A stretch of DNA of 64,000 bases, taken from assembly GCF_030316855.1 (NCBI RefSeq), contig NZ_JASZYR010000001.1, positions 930,001 to 994,000 of the forward strand. Reading direction: 5' to 3'. The DNA is from Variovorax sp. J22P240 (GTDB lineage Bacteria > Pseudomonadota > Gammaproteobacteria > Burkholderiales > Burkholderiaceae_C). The stretch's first letter is position 1. Each line of letters opens with the position of its first letter. This document shows, piece by piece, positions 46,686-55,824 of the stretch. A program made the translations under genes and the position numbers. Below the pieces are notes generated by a model. The model did not search any database and was not told the DNA's origin. It saw nothing but the letters and a program-made list of their open reading frames with translations.

Positions 46686-47489
46686 TCACGACCACCCTTC
46701 AGCAGCAAAGAACTGACTGGGCGTCTGATCGAACTGCTTGCGGAACATGGTGGCGAAGGCGCTGGGACTTTCGTAACCCAGCGCCAGGGCGACGTCGATG
46801 ACCTTCTCGCCGACCGCCAGGAGTTCCAGCGCGCGCAACAGGCGTGCCTGCTGCCGCCACTGGCCGAAGGTCATGCCGGTCTCCTTCACGAACAGGCGTT
46901 GGATGGTCTTCACGTCCAGCATCAGGCGCCGCGCCCAATCGGCCATCGTGGAGGGGTCGTCCAGGTGCTGTTGCAGCAGTTCGCAAATCCGAAGCAGCCG
47001 CGGGTCGGACGGCATCTGCAGGTGCAGCGGAAGTACCGGCAGTGCGCGCAACTCGTCGAGGATGAGGCGCATGAGGCGACCGTCGCGGGTACCCGGCACA
47101 TAGGGTTGTCGCACCTCCATGGCCGCACGGATGAGTTCACGCAGCAGAGGCGATATGCCCACTGCTTGCGTCCCGTCCAGCAGCTTCGGCGCGGCCTCGG
47201 CCGCGACGAGCAGACTGCGCATGTGCACTTCGCCCACGCAGCGAATCTCATGGGTCATGCCAGCCACCATCCAGATGGCGCGCGTGGGCGGCACCACCCA
47301 CCGGCCGGCATCGGCTTGAACCACCATGACGCCGCGCACGGCATAGATCAGCTGATGCTTGGTGTGGGCATGGGGCTCGATGTACCAGCCGCCCGGGTAG
47401 TCGGTTGCGCGACCGGTGATGGGCGAGGACTCCCCCTCGATCTCTTTGAGCATCTCGGGCAGGGCTTTGGGTCGGCGGGACGGGTTCAT
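46686..47489 (-). CDS. AraC-family regulator with cupin sensor
   Basis: 267 residues from ATG 47489, preceded by AAGGA. The N-terminal cupin (YPGGWYIEPHAHTKHQLIYAVRGVM) has the histidines typical of ligand or metal sites. The C-terminal double helix-turn-helix includes DWARRLMLDVKTIQRLFVKETGMTFGQWRQQARLLRALELLA and VALALGYESPSAFATMFRKQF. It is divergent from the MFS exporter gene 95 bases away and probably controls it. Confidence 0.9.
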   Translation of the reverse strand: MNPSRRPKALPEMLKEIEGESSPITGRATDYPGGWYIEPHAHTKHQLIYAVRGVMVVQADAGRWVVPPTRAIWMVAGMTHEIRCVGEVHMRSLLVAAEAAPKLLDGTQAVGISPLLRELIRAAMEVRQPYVPGTRDGRLMRLILDELRALPVLPLHLQMPSDPRLLRICELLQQHLDDPSTMADWARRLMLDVKTIQRLFVKETGMTFGQWRQQARLLRALELLAVGEKVIDVALALGYESPSAFATMFRKQFDQTPSQFFAAEGWS

Positions 47490-47584
47490 GTCCTTTTTGC
47501 AATGGTTGATGGTCAATTGGCGCAAGACAGGCATTGCGCATCTTCCCATAATCCAGTTCAGATCTCTGACTGAAAGCCCCCTTG

Positions 47585-48832
47585 ATGACGACTTCCGCGA
47601 CAGCCACCCTCGGCACCAACGGCACACCCATCGATGCCGTCCCGAGCCCCGCCGCCAGCCCCGCAAAGCCCAAGCCAGCCTTCGGCATCCTGGGCGCCAT
47701 CAGCAGCGCGCACATGGTCAACGACATGATGCAGTCGCTGATCCTGGCGATGTATCCCATTCTGAAGGGCGAGTTCTCGTTGAGCTTCGCCCAGATCGGG
47801 CTGATCACGCTGACCTACCAGCTGACCGCCTCGCTGCTGCAGCCGCTGGTGGGCCTCGTCACGGACCGCCGGCCGCAGCCGTACTCGCTGCCCCTCGGCA
47901 TGTTGTCCACCCTGGTCGGGCTGATGCTGCTGGCCGTCGCGCCCAACTTCAGCGTGTTGTTGCTGGCGGCTGCTTTCATCGGCATCGGGTCGTCGATCTT
48001 CCACCCGGAATCGTCGCGCATCGCGCGTCTGGCCTCGGGCGGGCAGCATGGCTTCGCGCAATCGGTGTTTCAGGTGGGCGGCAACATGGGAACGGCCATC
48101 GGGCCGTTGCTCGCAGCCGCAGTGATCGTGCCTTTCGGTCAAAGCAGCGTGGCCTGGTTCGGCCTGGCCGTCCTGCTCGGCATCGGCTTGCTGCTGCAGG
48201 TGAGCCGTTGGTATGCCGCCCACCACATCGCCGTCGGTGGCAGCAAGAAGGCCGCTGTCGGGTCGCCGTATCCGCGCAAGGTGGTGATTGGCGCCATCGC
48301 CGTGCTCCTGGTGCTGATCTTCTCCAAGTATTTCTATGTCGCGGGCCTCAGCAGTTTCTACACGTTCTACCTGATGGAGCGCTTCGGCCTGACCGTGCAG
48401 AGCGCGCAGTTGCACCTGTTCTTCTTCTTGTTCGCTTCGGCCGTGGGCACGGTGCTCGGTGGCCCCATTGGCGACCGCATCGGACGCAAGCCCGTGATCT
48501 GGGTGTCGATCCTGGGCGTGGCCCCGTTCGCGCTCCTGCTGCCGCATGCCAATTTGTTCTGGACGACGGCGCTGACCATCGTGATCGGCCTGGTGCTGTC
48601 TTCAGCCTTCTCGGCGATCCTGGTCTATGCCCAGGAACTGATGCCAGGCAAGGTGGGCATGGTGTCGGGCCTGTTCTTCGGCTTTGCCTTTGGCATGGGC
48701 GGGCTGGGCGCTGCGGTGCTGGGACTCTTCGCAGACTGGACCAGCATCGCCTTCGTCTACCAGACCATCGCCTATCTGCCGTTGCTGGGCCTGGTGGCGG
48801 CCCTGCTGCCCAAAGGCGTTCGCCGGGCCTGA
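47585..48832 (+). CDS. fsr: MFS exporter, fosmidomycin-resistance (Fsr) type
   Basis: 415 residues, 12 predicted membrane segments. The signature ISSAHMVNDMMQSLILAMYPILKGEFSLSFAQIG at the N-terminus and FHPESSRIARLASGGQHGFAQSVFQVGGN near residue 140 match the Fsr family; GDRIGRKP is the MFS loop motif. Fsr exports fosmidomycin and probably other compounds. ATG 47585 is used rather than the adjacent TTG. Regulation by the divergent AraC protein is inferred. Confidence 0.9.
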   Translation: MTTSATATLGTNGTPIDAVPSPAASPAKPKPAFGILGAISSAHMVNDMMQSLILAMYPILKGEFSLSFAQIGLITLTYQLTASLLQPLVGLVTDRRPQPYSLPLGMLSTLVGLMLLAVAPNFSVLLLAAAFIGIGSSIFHPESSRIARLASGGQHGFAQSVFQVGGNMGTAIGPLLAAAVIVPFGQSSVAWFGLAVLLGIGLLLQVSRWYAAHHIAVGGSKKAAVGSPYPRKVVIGAIAVLLVLIFSKYFYVAGLSSFYTFYLMERFGLTVQSAQLHLFFFLFASAVGTVLGGPIGDRIGRKPVIWVSILGVAPFALLLPHANLFWTTALTIVIGLVLSSAFSAILVYAQELMPGKVGMVSGLFFGFAFGMGGLGAAVLGLFADWTSIAFVYQTIAYLPLLGLVAALLPKGVRRA

Positions 48833-48855
48833 CGCTTTGGGTCCGCTCGACCGGC

Positions 48856-50733
48856 TCACCGGCTCACCGTCACTCGCCGAACGCTGAACTGCGAATGCGC
48901 GGGCCCGTCGGAATCAAGACAGAAGTTGTAGCCATACAGGCCGACGAAACGGGCTTTGGGCACGGTCCATGTCTTCTCATGGAAGGTGGTTCCCTCGACA
49001 CGGAACCACCCCTCGCTGGATGGCACGAGGCCGTTGACGTCGGCCGAGGCGATCAATGCGTCCGATTCGTATCGGAGATTGAAGCCAGGGTCGCCGCGGC
49101 CGTGGCCGCGCAGCACGACGGTGATGCGGATCGGCGTGGTGCCATACAACGGCAGGAACGCGGGGTCCACTGCAAAGCAGGCGCCGGGAGTGCCTTCGAG
49201 GTTGAACTCGGCGATGTTGTTCACCACGGCGGCGGCGGGCGCGTCTTTCATGGAGACGCCCTCAGGCATGGCGCCGGCCGTCAACTGCACGGATGCAGCA
49301 GCGCTGTGGTCACCATTCCAGGGAAACGGCTTGCCGCTGCTGGCGGCAGCTTCGCTCAGCCATTGCTGTGCTTGTGCCGAGCCGGCCGGCGCGACGAGGA
49401 TCGCGGGGGCCTCGGTGAGCGTGTGATTGCGGGTCGTGGTGGTTGCACCGGTGCGCGGGTCGACCACCGTGATGTCGGATGCCAGCGCCAGCACCGCCGA
49501 TTGACCGGGCCGCGACCAAGCCGACAGCACCACGCCTTGCGGGCCCGTGAACACAAAGCCGTAGTAGGCATTGCCGGGTTGGGTCCAACCCGCGTAGCGG
49601 GGCCGCGCGCCCAGGTAGGTGGTCAGGCTGCGCAGCGCATGCCAGGCGGGCCGCTTCGTGCCGTCGGTGGTCGTCAATCCCATCGTCAGGCCTTCGCTGT
49701 CGCTCGGGTCGAACCAGTAGGTGCGCGCCACGCCCTGCGCGAAGGCCATGGTGTAGATCTTGATCAGCGAGTCGCTCTGCCGTTGCGGGCCGTTGCCGCC
49801 CGCGGCGGGCGGCGCGGCGGAAAACCCGATCTCGGTGAACCACAACGGCACGGCGGCCTTTTCGGGATCCTTGTCCTGCAGCATCTTGCGCACTCGCGGC
49901 ACGATGGCCATGAACTGCCCTTCCCAGCCCTGGGGAAGCAAGGAAGCCACTTCGTAAGGATGAAGCGTCACGAAGTCGAACTTGCCCGCGGCACCGGCCG
50001 CGATGCTTTCGGCTAGCCAGTTGACGTGGTTGCTCTTGGCGGCCAGGCCGATTTGCACGGTCGGGTCGACTGCCTTCGCCGCATGGAAGGCGACGGCCAC
50101 CACCTTGGCGTAGGACGCGGGCGATTGGTCGGCCGTGAAGTTGGGCGGCTCGTTCCAGACTTCCCAGTACTTGACCCGGCCCTTGTAGCGTCTGACCTGC
50201 GCTGTGACGTACCGGTGCCAGCCCTGAAGATCATTCGCCGGCAGCGCGAAGACGGGGCCGGAACTCCACTGCAGGAAGCCGACCGCCGACATGCCTGCAG
50301 CGGTGATTGGCGTCAATCCATCCACGTGGGGCGCAGCATGGAAGCCGCGCACGCTCGTGACGCCGGCATCGGCCATCGCAGGCAGCCAGGCCTCAGGGTT
50401 GTATGACAACGCTGCCGACGGCGCCACACCCCAGGGGTCGTCACGGCTTGCGGCGGCTGCCACGCTGTCGGCGGCCCAAGCAGCAGGCGGGCCCATGCGC
50501 GACGCCAGCGCCATCAACGCAGCGTTGCGCGCGTTGGCCAGTACGCCAGGCTGCGGCTTGTCCAACGCATCCGCCTTAGCAGCAGCGTCGGCTGAGGCGG
50601 CCGATGAGGTGTCCAGCGGGCTCGATGATGGTGCATCGCCTCCGCCGCCACAGCCTGGCGACGACAGCACCCACGCGAGCAGAAGCGCCACAGCGGCGAG
50701 ATGGCGGCGCGGCGCCAGGAGGTCGAGGTCCAT
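48856..50733 (-). CDS. Secreted clan GH-A glycoside hydrolase-like protein
   Basis: 625 residues from ATG 50733 (AGGAG upstream). A hydrophobic signal ends SSPGCGGGGD, a possible lipoprotein site, then a low-complexity Ser/Ala linker. The TIM-barrel has the probable acid/base Glu in YWEVWNEPPNF and the nucleophile Glu in PLWFTEIGFSA, as in GH39/GH5-like enzymes. A C-terminal ~180 residues form a beta-sandwich-like module. It neighbours the polysaccharide kinase gene, so it may trim the exopolysaccharide. The exact family is not settled. Confidence 0.8.
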   Translation of the reverse strand: MDLDLLAPRRHLAAVALLLAWVLSSPGCGGGGDAPSSSPLDTSSAASADAAAKADALDKPQPGVLANARNAALMALASRMGPPAAWAADSVAAAASRDDPWGVAPSAALSYNPEAWLPAMADAGVTSVRGFHAAPHVDGLTPITAAGMSAVGFLQWSSGPVFALPANDLQGWHRYVTAQVRRYKGRVKYWEVWNEPPNFTADQSPASYAKVVAVAFHAAKAVDPTVQIGLAAKSNHVNWLAESIAAGAAGKFDFVTLHPYEVASLLPQGWEGQFMAIVPRVRKMLQDKDPEKAAVPLWFTEIGFSAAPPAAGGNGPQRQSDSLIKIYTMAFAQGVARTYWFDPSDSEGLTMGLTTTDGTKRPAWHALRSLTTYLGARPRYAGWTQPGNAYYGFVFTGPQGVVLSAWSRPGQSAVLALASDITVVDPRTGATTTTRNHTLTEAPAILVAPAGSAQAQQWLSEAAASSGKPFPWNGDHSAAASVQLTAGAMPEGVSMKDAPAAAVVNNIAEFNLEGTPGACFAVDPAFLPLYGTTPIRITVVLRGHGRGDPGFNLRYESDALIASADVNGLVPSSEGWFRVEGTTFHEKTWTVPKARFVGLYGYNFCLDSDGPAHSQFSVRRVTVSR

Positions 50734-50805
50734 CGGTGGAGACTCCTGCTGCGACGGCGGCCGCAAGTTGAACCCGACGATGCTAGCGGGAAGTGAAGAG
50801 CATGG

Positions 50806-50822
50806 CTCACGCTACACGTGAG
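50806..50822. promoter_or_regulatory. Dyad in the divergent hydrolase/kinase promoter region
   Basis: CTCACG-CTACA-CGTGAG, a perfect 6+5+6 inverted repeat, 73 bases upstream of both the hydrolase and the kinase starts. It is a candidate operator shared by the two divergent genes. Confidence 0.4.
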
Positions 50823-50894
50823 AAGAAGTAAAGCACGCCCCGCATGACGCTCTTTCCAGACAATCGGCACGAATTCTGCTGACACTCACCTAGC

Positions 50895-53162
50895 ATGTAC
50901 CGATACCCCATTACCTCGACGCCCGGTGCTCCCCAGCGTGCACTCGCGGCTTCCGGTCAAGACACCGTGATGATCGATACAGAAGACGAGCCGCGCCTGT
51001 CCGAGTACAGGGACATCATGATCGACCACAAGTGGCTGATCGTCGGCACCATGGCGTTTGCTCTGCTTGCCGGTCTGACTTACGTGACGCTGGCCACGCC
51101 GGTCTATCGCGCCAACCTCCTGTTGCAGATCGAAGATTCCGTGCCTGAGAGCAAGAGTTTTGTAACCGAAACTTCCGGCCTGTTCGAGCTCAAGACGCCG
51201 GCCACCGGCGAGATCCAGGTTCTTGCATCCCGCATGGTCTTGAACGCGGCGGCAGATCAGACTGAATTGCAGATCAGCGCCGAGCCGCGCTACCTGCCGT
51301 GGGTCGGACGGTGGCTCGCCCGCCGCGCCACCGGGATTTCCGAACCCGGCTTCCTGGGCATTGGCGGCTTCGTGACGGGGACCGAGCGCATCGAGGTGGC
51401 CCGCTTCGACGTGCCCCCTTCGCTCGAGGACACCGAGCCCTTCACCATCATCGCCCAGGGTAACGGACGCTTCACCGTGCGCCACGAGTTGCTCGATGCA
51501 CCGCTCGACGGCGTGGTCGGGCAGCCGCTGCGCAAGGCGCTGCCCGACGGTGTCCTGCAGATCCAGTTGAGCGAGTTGGCCGGCAAGCCCGGGGCCGAAT
51601 TCAGTGTCTCGGTGGCCTCCCGCCTTCGCGCCATCGAGCGCTTGCAGGAGCGTCTGCAACTGAGCGAACAGGGCCGACAGTCGAACGTCATCGGCGCCAC
51701 CCTCGAAGACAGCGATCGCATGCGCCTGGGTCGCGTCCTCAATGCCATTGGCGAGCAGTACGTACGACAGAACATGGAGCGCAAGTCGGCAGAAGCCGAG
51801 AGAACGCTCGCATTTCTCAACACGCAGTTGCCGGTCTTCCAGCGCCAGCTTCAGGGCGCGGAGGATGCCTTTGCGCGCTTTCGCAACAAGAACGGCACCG
51901 TGGACTTCGACGAGGAAGCCAAGGTCTGGCTGAAGAGGACTTCGGACCTTCAGAGCAATCTGCTGGATCTGCAACAACGCCGTCGGGACGCAGAAGTGGC
52001 CTTCACTGACCAGGCCCCGCGCATTCAGCTGTTGGACAAGCAGATCGGGGCCGTGCAAAGCGAGCTCAACGGGCTCAATACACGTATCGCCAGCATGCCC
52101 AATGCGCAGCGCGATGCATTGAGGCTCGAACGCGATGTGCGCGTCAACAGCACGCTGTACCAGTCCCTGCAGAACAACATCCTGCAGATGCAACTGGTCA
52201 AGGAAGGAAAGATCGGCAACGTGCGATTGCTGGACAAGGCAGTGGTGTCCAAGTTCCCGGTCAAGCCGCAGAAGACGCTCGTGCTCGCCTTCGCGCTGCT
52301 GCTGGGGGCCCTGATAGGGCCGGCGCTGGCGATACTGCGCACGCGTATGAGACCCGGCATCCACAATCCGGACGAGATTGCGGCTCACACGGATCTGGAG
52401 GTCCATGCCGTCGTGCCTCTCAGTCCCGAGCAAACCCTTCTCGATCGGCGTGTCGACAGGCGCGCGTCCGGCACCGTGCTGGCCGATGTCAATCCCCACA
52501 GCCCTTCCATCGAAGCGTTGCGCGCCCTGCGCGTCGGGCTCAAGCCCACCATGGCGGAAGCTTCCAACAACCGCATTCTCATCACGGGTGCCACGCCCGG
52601 CGTCGGCAAGAGCTTCATCGCCAGCAACTTCGCGACGCTGCTGGCGCAGTCCGGCAAACGGGTGCTCCTGGTCGATGCCGACCTTCGCCAAGGCGATCTC
52701 AGCGGGGCATTCGGCCTCCCGCGCGAAGGAGGGTTGTCCGAGCTGGTCGCCGGCGGGCTCGGCGCGCAACAGGCCATCCATGGCCAGGTGCGTCCCAACC
52801 TGGACGTGTTGACCACCGGCAAGCTGCCGGACATGCCCTCCGACCTGCTGGAGTCGGAGGCATTCACCGAGGCGCTCGACTCGCTCTCGTCGACCTACGA
52901 CCTGGTGGTCATCGATGCCACGCCGGTGCTGGTGGCGGCCGATGCGGCGGCAGTGGCATCGGCGTGCGGCGTCGTGCTGCTCGTGGCGCGGTCCGGAAAG
53001 ACTCAGCTGGGAGAGTTGAACGAGAGCATTCGACGGCTGGTCCAGGCCGGTGCGTCGGTCAGTGGCGCGCTGTTCAACGGGATGGACTTCAGCCGGCGAT
53101 ACAACGGCAGCCACGGCTACCGCCATGGCGGCTACAGGCACGAGGACTACAAGAAGGCGTAG
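50895..53162 (+). CDS. Polysaccharide co-polymerase / BY-kinase (Wzc/GumC-like)
   Basis: 755 residues. Wzz domain with membrane segments at about 48-68 and 455-480 and a periplasmic coiled-coil part between. The cytoplasmic kinase has Walker A GATPGVGKSF, Walker A' VLLVDADLRQGD and Walker B LVVIDATPV. The C-terminus is a tyrosine cluster (RRYNGSHGYRHGGYRHEDY) that would be autophosphorylated. Such proteins set polysaccharide chain length and export. It is the only plus-strand gene of the locus and faces the minus-strand export/glycosyltransferase genes. Confidence 0.92.
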   Translation: MYRYPITSTPGAPQRALAASGQDTVMIDTEDEPRLSEYRDIMIDHKWLIVGTMAFALLAGLTYVTLATPVYRANLLLQIEDSVPESKSFVTETSGLFELKTPATGEIQVLASRMVLNAAADQTELQISAEPRYLPWVGRWLARRATGISEPGFLGIGGFVTGTERIEVARFDVPPSLEDTEPFTIIAQGNGRFTVRHELLDAPLDGVVGQPLRKALPDGVLQIQLSELAGKPGAEFSVSVASRLRAIERLQERLQLSEQGRQSNVIGATLEDSDRMRLGRVLNAIGEQYVRQNMERKSAEAERTLAFLNTQLPVFQRQLQGAEDAFARFRNKNGTVDFDEEAKVWLKRTSDLQSNLLDLQQRRRDAEVAFTDQAPRIQLLDKQIGAVQSELNGLNTRIASMPNAQRDALRLERDVRVNSTLYQSLQNNILQMQLVKEGKIGNVRLLDKAVVSKFPVKPQKTLVLAFALLLGALIGPALAILRTRMRPGIHNPDEIAAHTDLEVHAVVPLSPEQTLLDRRVDRRASGTVLADVNPHSPSIEALRALRVGLKPTMAEASNNRILITGATPGVGKSFIASNFATLLAQSGKRVLLVDADLRQGDLSGAFGLPREGGLSELVAGGLGAQQAIHGQVRPNLDVLTTGKLPDMPSDLLESEAFTEALDSLSSTYDLVVIDATPVLVAADAAAVASACGVVLLVARSGKTQLGELNESIRRLVQAGASVSGALFNGMDFSRRYNGSHGYRHGGYRHEDYKKA

Positions 53163-53990
53163 CTACGAGAGGGTGTTCGAAATGCTGAACACGTTCTCGT
53201 TGCGGTAGATGAAGTCCCTGTTTCTTTCCGCGATGGCGCGAAGGAAGTTGTTCGACGTGGCTCGCTTCGGAAGCATCCAGTCGTGCAGTTCGATGATCAG
53301 CAACGGGAAGGCATCCAGCCATTCGACGTTCTTCTCGAACAGGTTCTGCTCGAAGCCCTCGATGTCGATCTTGATGATGAAGGGGGTGCAGTCCTTGTAT
53401 TCAGGGTCGCTCACGATCGAGTTGACGCTGATGATTTTCGTTCTTCCTTCGGCGCTGGTTTCGGTCCGGTAGCCCCAGTTTCCCGCGCCGGGGTCCACGA
53501 TGTCCGCTCTTGCGTCCGAGTTGCCAATGCCGGCCAGAAGGAACTGGATATTGGGGTCGTGGTTGTTCATTCTCGCCAGTGCCATGTTCTGCTCTTCCGG
53601 CTCGATGCAAACGACCACCGAACCCTTGTAGGTCTCTGAAAAATATTTGGTGGCCAGGCCGCTGTTGCCCCCGCAATCGATGATCAGCGGCTTCTTTCCT
53701 GAATCGATGATCTTGGCGTGGTACTGCCAGAGTGTTTCCGCGTGATCGGGGCTTTCGAGGGCGTAGTCTTCATTGATGAATATCTGGCGCACCACGGCAA
53801 CGTCAATGTCATCCCTCGACTTGACGGTGAAGAATGATCTGCAGGATCGGTCGTAGATCAGCTGATCCGAAAAGACGCCCGGCGTCAACTTCACGAACCT
53901 CGATTTCTTCTTCAGCAGCGGGCTGGCGCAGAAGTTCGACAAGCCGTAGGCCCACCGCGCCAATTCCTTGACGCGCTTCGAATTCGACAT
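53163..53990 (-). CDS. FkbM-family methyltransferase
   Basis: 275 residues from ATG 53990 (MSNSKRVKEL), with AAGGA 11 bases before it; ATG 54002 is possible but lies too close to that site. SAM-binding motif LIIDCGGNSGLATKYF, then VVCIEPEEQNMALARMN and the FkbM-typical IIKIDIEGFEQNLF. It probably O-methylates a sugar of the repeat unit. The stop touches the kinase stop on the other strand. Base composition here looks a little less GC-rich than the neighbours. Confidence 0.85.
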   Translation of the reverse strand: MSNSKRVKELARWAYGLSNFCASPLLKKKSRFVKLTPGVFSDQLIYDRSCRSFFTVKSRDDIDVAVVRQIFINEDYALESPDHAETLWQYHAKIIDSGKKPLIIDCGGNSGLATKYFSETYKGSVVVCIEPEEQNMALARMNNHDPNIQFLLAGIGNSDARADIVDPGAGNWGYRTETSAEGRTKIISVNSIVSDPEYKDCTPFIIKIDIEGFEQNLFEKNVEWLDAFPLLIIELHDWMLPKRATSNNFLRAIAERNRDFIYRNENVFSISNTLS

Positions 53991-54027
53991 GGGTATCAAC
54001 ATCCTTGCAACTCCTCGTCATGTGTCA

Positions 54028-54924
54028 TCACTTCTGAGATCCAAGGTTGAATGCCTTCTTGAACCTCCTGCCGTCGAGGCAGACGCCCGCATACCCTTCG
54101 GCGCGGCCCATGGCCACATTCAAGTAATAAAAGCCCCGGTTGAGGTTGCCCTTCAAGAGGGACAGGCAAGCACCCCCTATGGGGCGAATGAGGTAGTTCG
54201 TCAGATACAGGATTCCGTAGCTGTGCTTTCTGATGACATGCCCCATTCCTCTGGCGTAGCGACGCCCCTTTGCCCGCATGGCGTCGTCCGGATCGCGGGT
54301 ATTGAGTTCCGGGTGATGGGCATACAGCTCCGGGTCGTAATAGACCTTGAAGCCGGCATGAATGGCTCGAATGGTGATGTCCGGGCCTTCGCACGATTGC
54401 CACGGTGTCGACGCACCCACGCCGATGTCTTCGTCGAAGCCTTCGAGTTTCTCGAACACCTCGCGCCTGAAGAAAACAACCCATTCGATCTGGGTGGTGA
54501 ACACGTTCCGGAGATCGACCGGCTGCGCACTCGTCTCGAACCGGCCGTTGATCGAGCGGCCATCGGGGGCTGCAGCTCGCCCGCAGACAATGTCCGAACC
54601 CGTTTCGCCGAATCGTCCCAAGGCCTTCTTGATCAACGAGGGCGGATACATGCAGTCGTCGTCCGGAAAACAGAGGATCTCCCCGCTTGCCTTTGCAACG
54701 CCCATGTTCCTGCCGCGACTAGCCCCCTTGGCCTCGGGGCTTCGAAGGTAATGAATCGGAAAGCCGACGTTGACTCCACTGCACGCCGTTTGCAGACGCT
54801 CATCGGCGTTTTGATCGACGATGATCAATTCGAAGTCGTTGTGATCGAGTTGCTGCAGCGCATGAATGAACTGCAGCACTTCGTCGACTCTGCCGAGCGT
54901 TGACATGACCAGTGACACTTTCAT
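54028..54924 (-). CDS. Glycosyltransferase family 2
   Basis: 298 residues from ATG 54924 (MKVSLVMSTLGR); ATG 54933 is three codons upstream. GT-A fold: FELIIVDQNAD, the donor-site ASRGRNMGVAKASGEILCFPDDDCMY with the DDD metal motif, and a later FFRREVFEKLEGFDEDIGVG. It transfers a sugar in exopolysaccharide repeat assembly in the cytoplasm. The acceptor and donor are unknown. Confidence 0.88.
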   Translation of the reverse strand: MKVSLVMSTLGRVDEVLQFIHALQQLDHNDFELIIVDQNADERLQTACSGVNVGFPIHYLRSPEAKGASRGRNMGVAKASGEILCFPDDDCMYPPSLIKKALGRFGETGSDIVCGRAAAPDGRSINGRFETSAQPVDLRNVFTTQIEWVVFFRREVFEKLEGFDEDIGVGASTPWQSCEGPDITIRAIHAGFKVYYDPELYAHHPELNTRDPDDAMRAKGRRYARGMGHVIRKHSYGILYLTNYLIRPIGGACLSLLKGNLNRGFYYLNVAMGRAEGYAGVCLDGRRFKKAFNLGSQK

Positions 54925-54936
54925 GGGGCGCATCTC

Positions 54937-55821
54937 TCAGAAACGAAGAATGCGCTCGGGGTCGACGCGCCCCCGAACCCAGTCCCACACGGCCAGGGCG
55001 TTGCCTGCCAACCGCCCGCGCCTGTCGACCCAGGGCTCCGGACTCAAGCTGCGCACCAGATTGGCGCCGATGTTTTTCAGGTTGCCCATGAGCGCCTGAA
55101 GGGGCGTCATATGGCCTTTGCGCATGATGTAGATGCGATTGGCCACCTGCGAATAGCCGAGGCGCTTGCCCGGGCTGCGCCCCGACCTCTTCGTTCCCAG
55201 GTGAACCCCTCGCAGTCCTGTCGCCTGGACGATGTCCCCATGGGGCGCCAACTGCCTTGAAAAATCCACATCCTCCAGCCAGCCGTACAGGGGCAGTCGC
55301 TCGTCGAAGCGGATACCGTGCAGCCGCACCGGCGCAAGCCGGATCGCCATGTTGCAGCCGTAGGCGTTGAAGATGGGTGACAGCGTCGGTGGGTTCGCAT
55401 CGAGTCCTGTATTCGTCAGGAAGTGCACCCCTTCTTCGTGGGTGAACCCGGGCCCGAGGATGCCGTCTGCAAGCACCCTGCCCGTGGCCACGACGACCCG
55501 GGGGTGGGCGGCAAACAGGCGCTCGGTTTCTTGCACGAAGTCTTCGGCAGGCAGGTAGTCGTCGTCGAAGAAGATCATCACATCCGCATCGGACGCATCG
55601 ATGAGCGCGTTGCGCTGTGCCGAGCTTCCGATGGGGCCTGAGACGAGCCGAGCGGGGCAAGGAAAGCCGTCCAGGCACGTGGGTTCCACGTCCTCCGGCC
55701 GGGCCGGGCAGATGAGCAATTCGTCTGGCTGGCGCGACTGCCGCGCAAGGAAACGAATGGCGTCGGCCAGCACTTCGCGCCGGCCGGCAGTGGCGATGGC
55801 GACGACGATCTTCAGGCTCAT
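54937..55821 (-). CDS. Glycosyltransferase family 2 (paralogue of the fused GT2)
   Basis: 294 residues. GT-A core: VVAIATAGRREVL, MIFFDDDYLPAEDF and LPLYGWLEDVDFSRQL. The sequence is strongly alike, from start to the last residues (PEPWVDRRGRLAGN, RILRF), to the C-terminal half of the gene at 57032-59179, so the two arose by duplication. The stop of the next gene lies only four bases upstream of its start. Confidence 0.88.
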   Translation of the reverse strand: MSLKIVVAIATAGRREVLADAIRFLARQSRQPDELLICPARPEDVEPTCLDGFPCPARLVSGPIGSSAQRNALIDASDADVMIFFDDDYLPAEDFVQETERLFAAHPRVVVATGRVLADGILGPGFTHEEGVHFLTNTGLDANPPTLSPIFNAYGCNMAIRLAPVRLHGIRFDERLPLYGWLEDVDFSRQLAPHGDIVQATGLRGVHLGTKRSGRSPGKRLGYSQVANRIYIMRKGHMTPLQALMGNLKNIGANLVRSLSPEPWVDRRGRLAGNALAVWDWVRGRVDPERILRF

Positions 55822-55824
55822 GGA

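Noticed and set aside
47416..50016. 866-residue plus-strand frame across the MFS gene and into the hydrolase
   Set aside because: It runs out of frame with Fsr and antisense to the hydrolase, both of which have convincing motifs.
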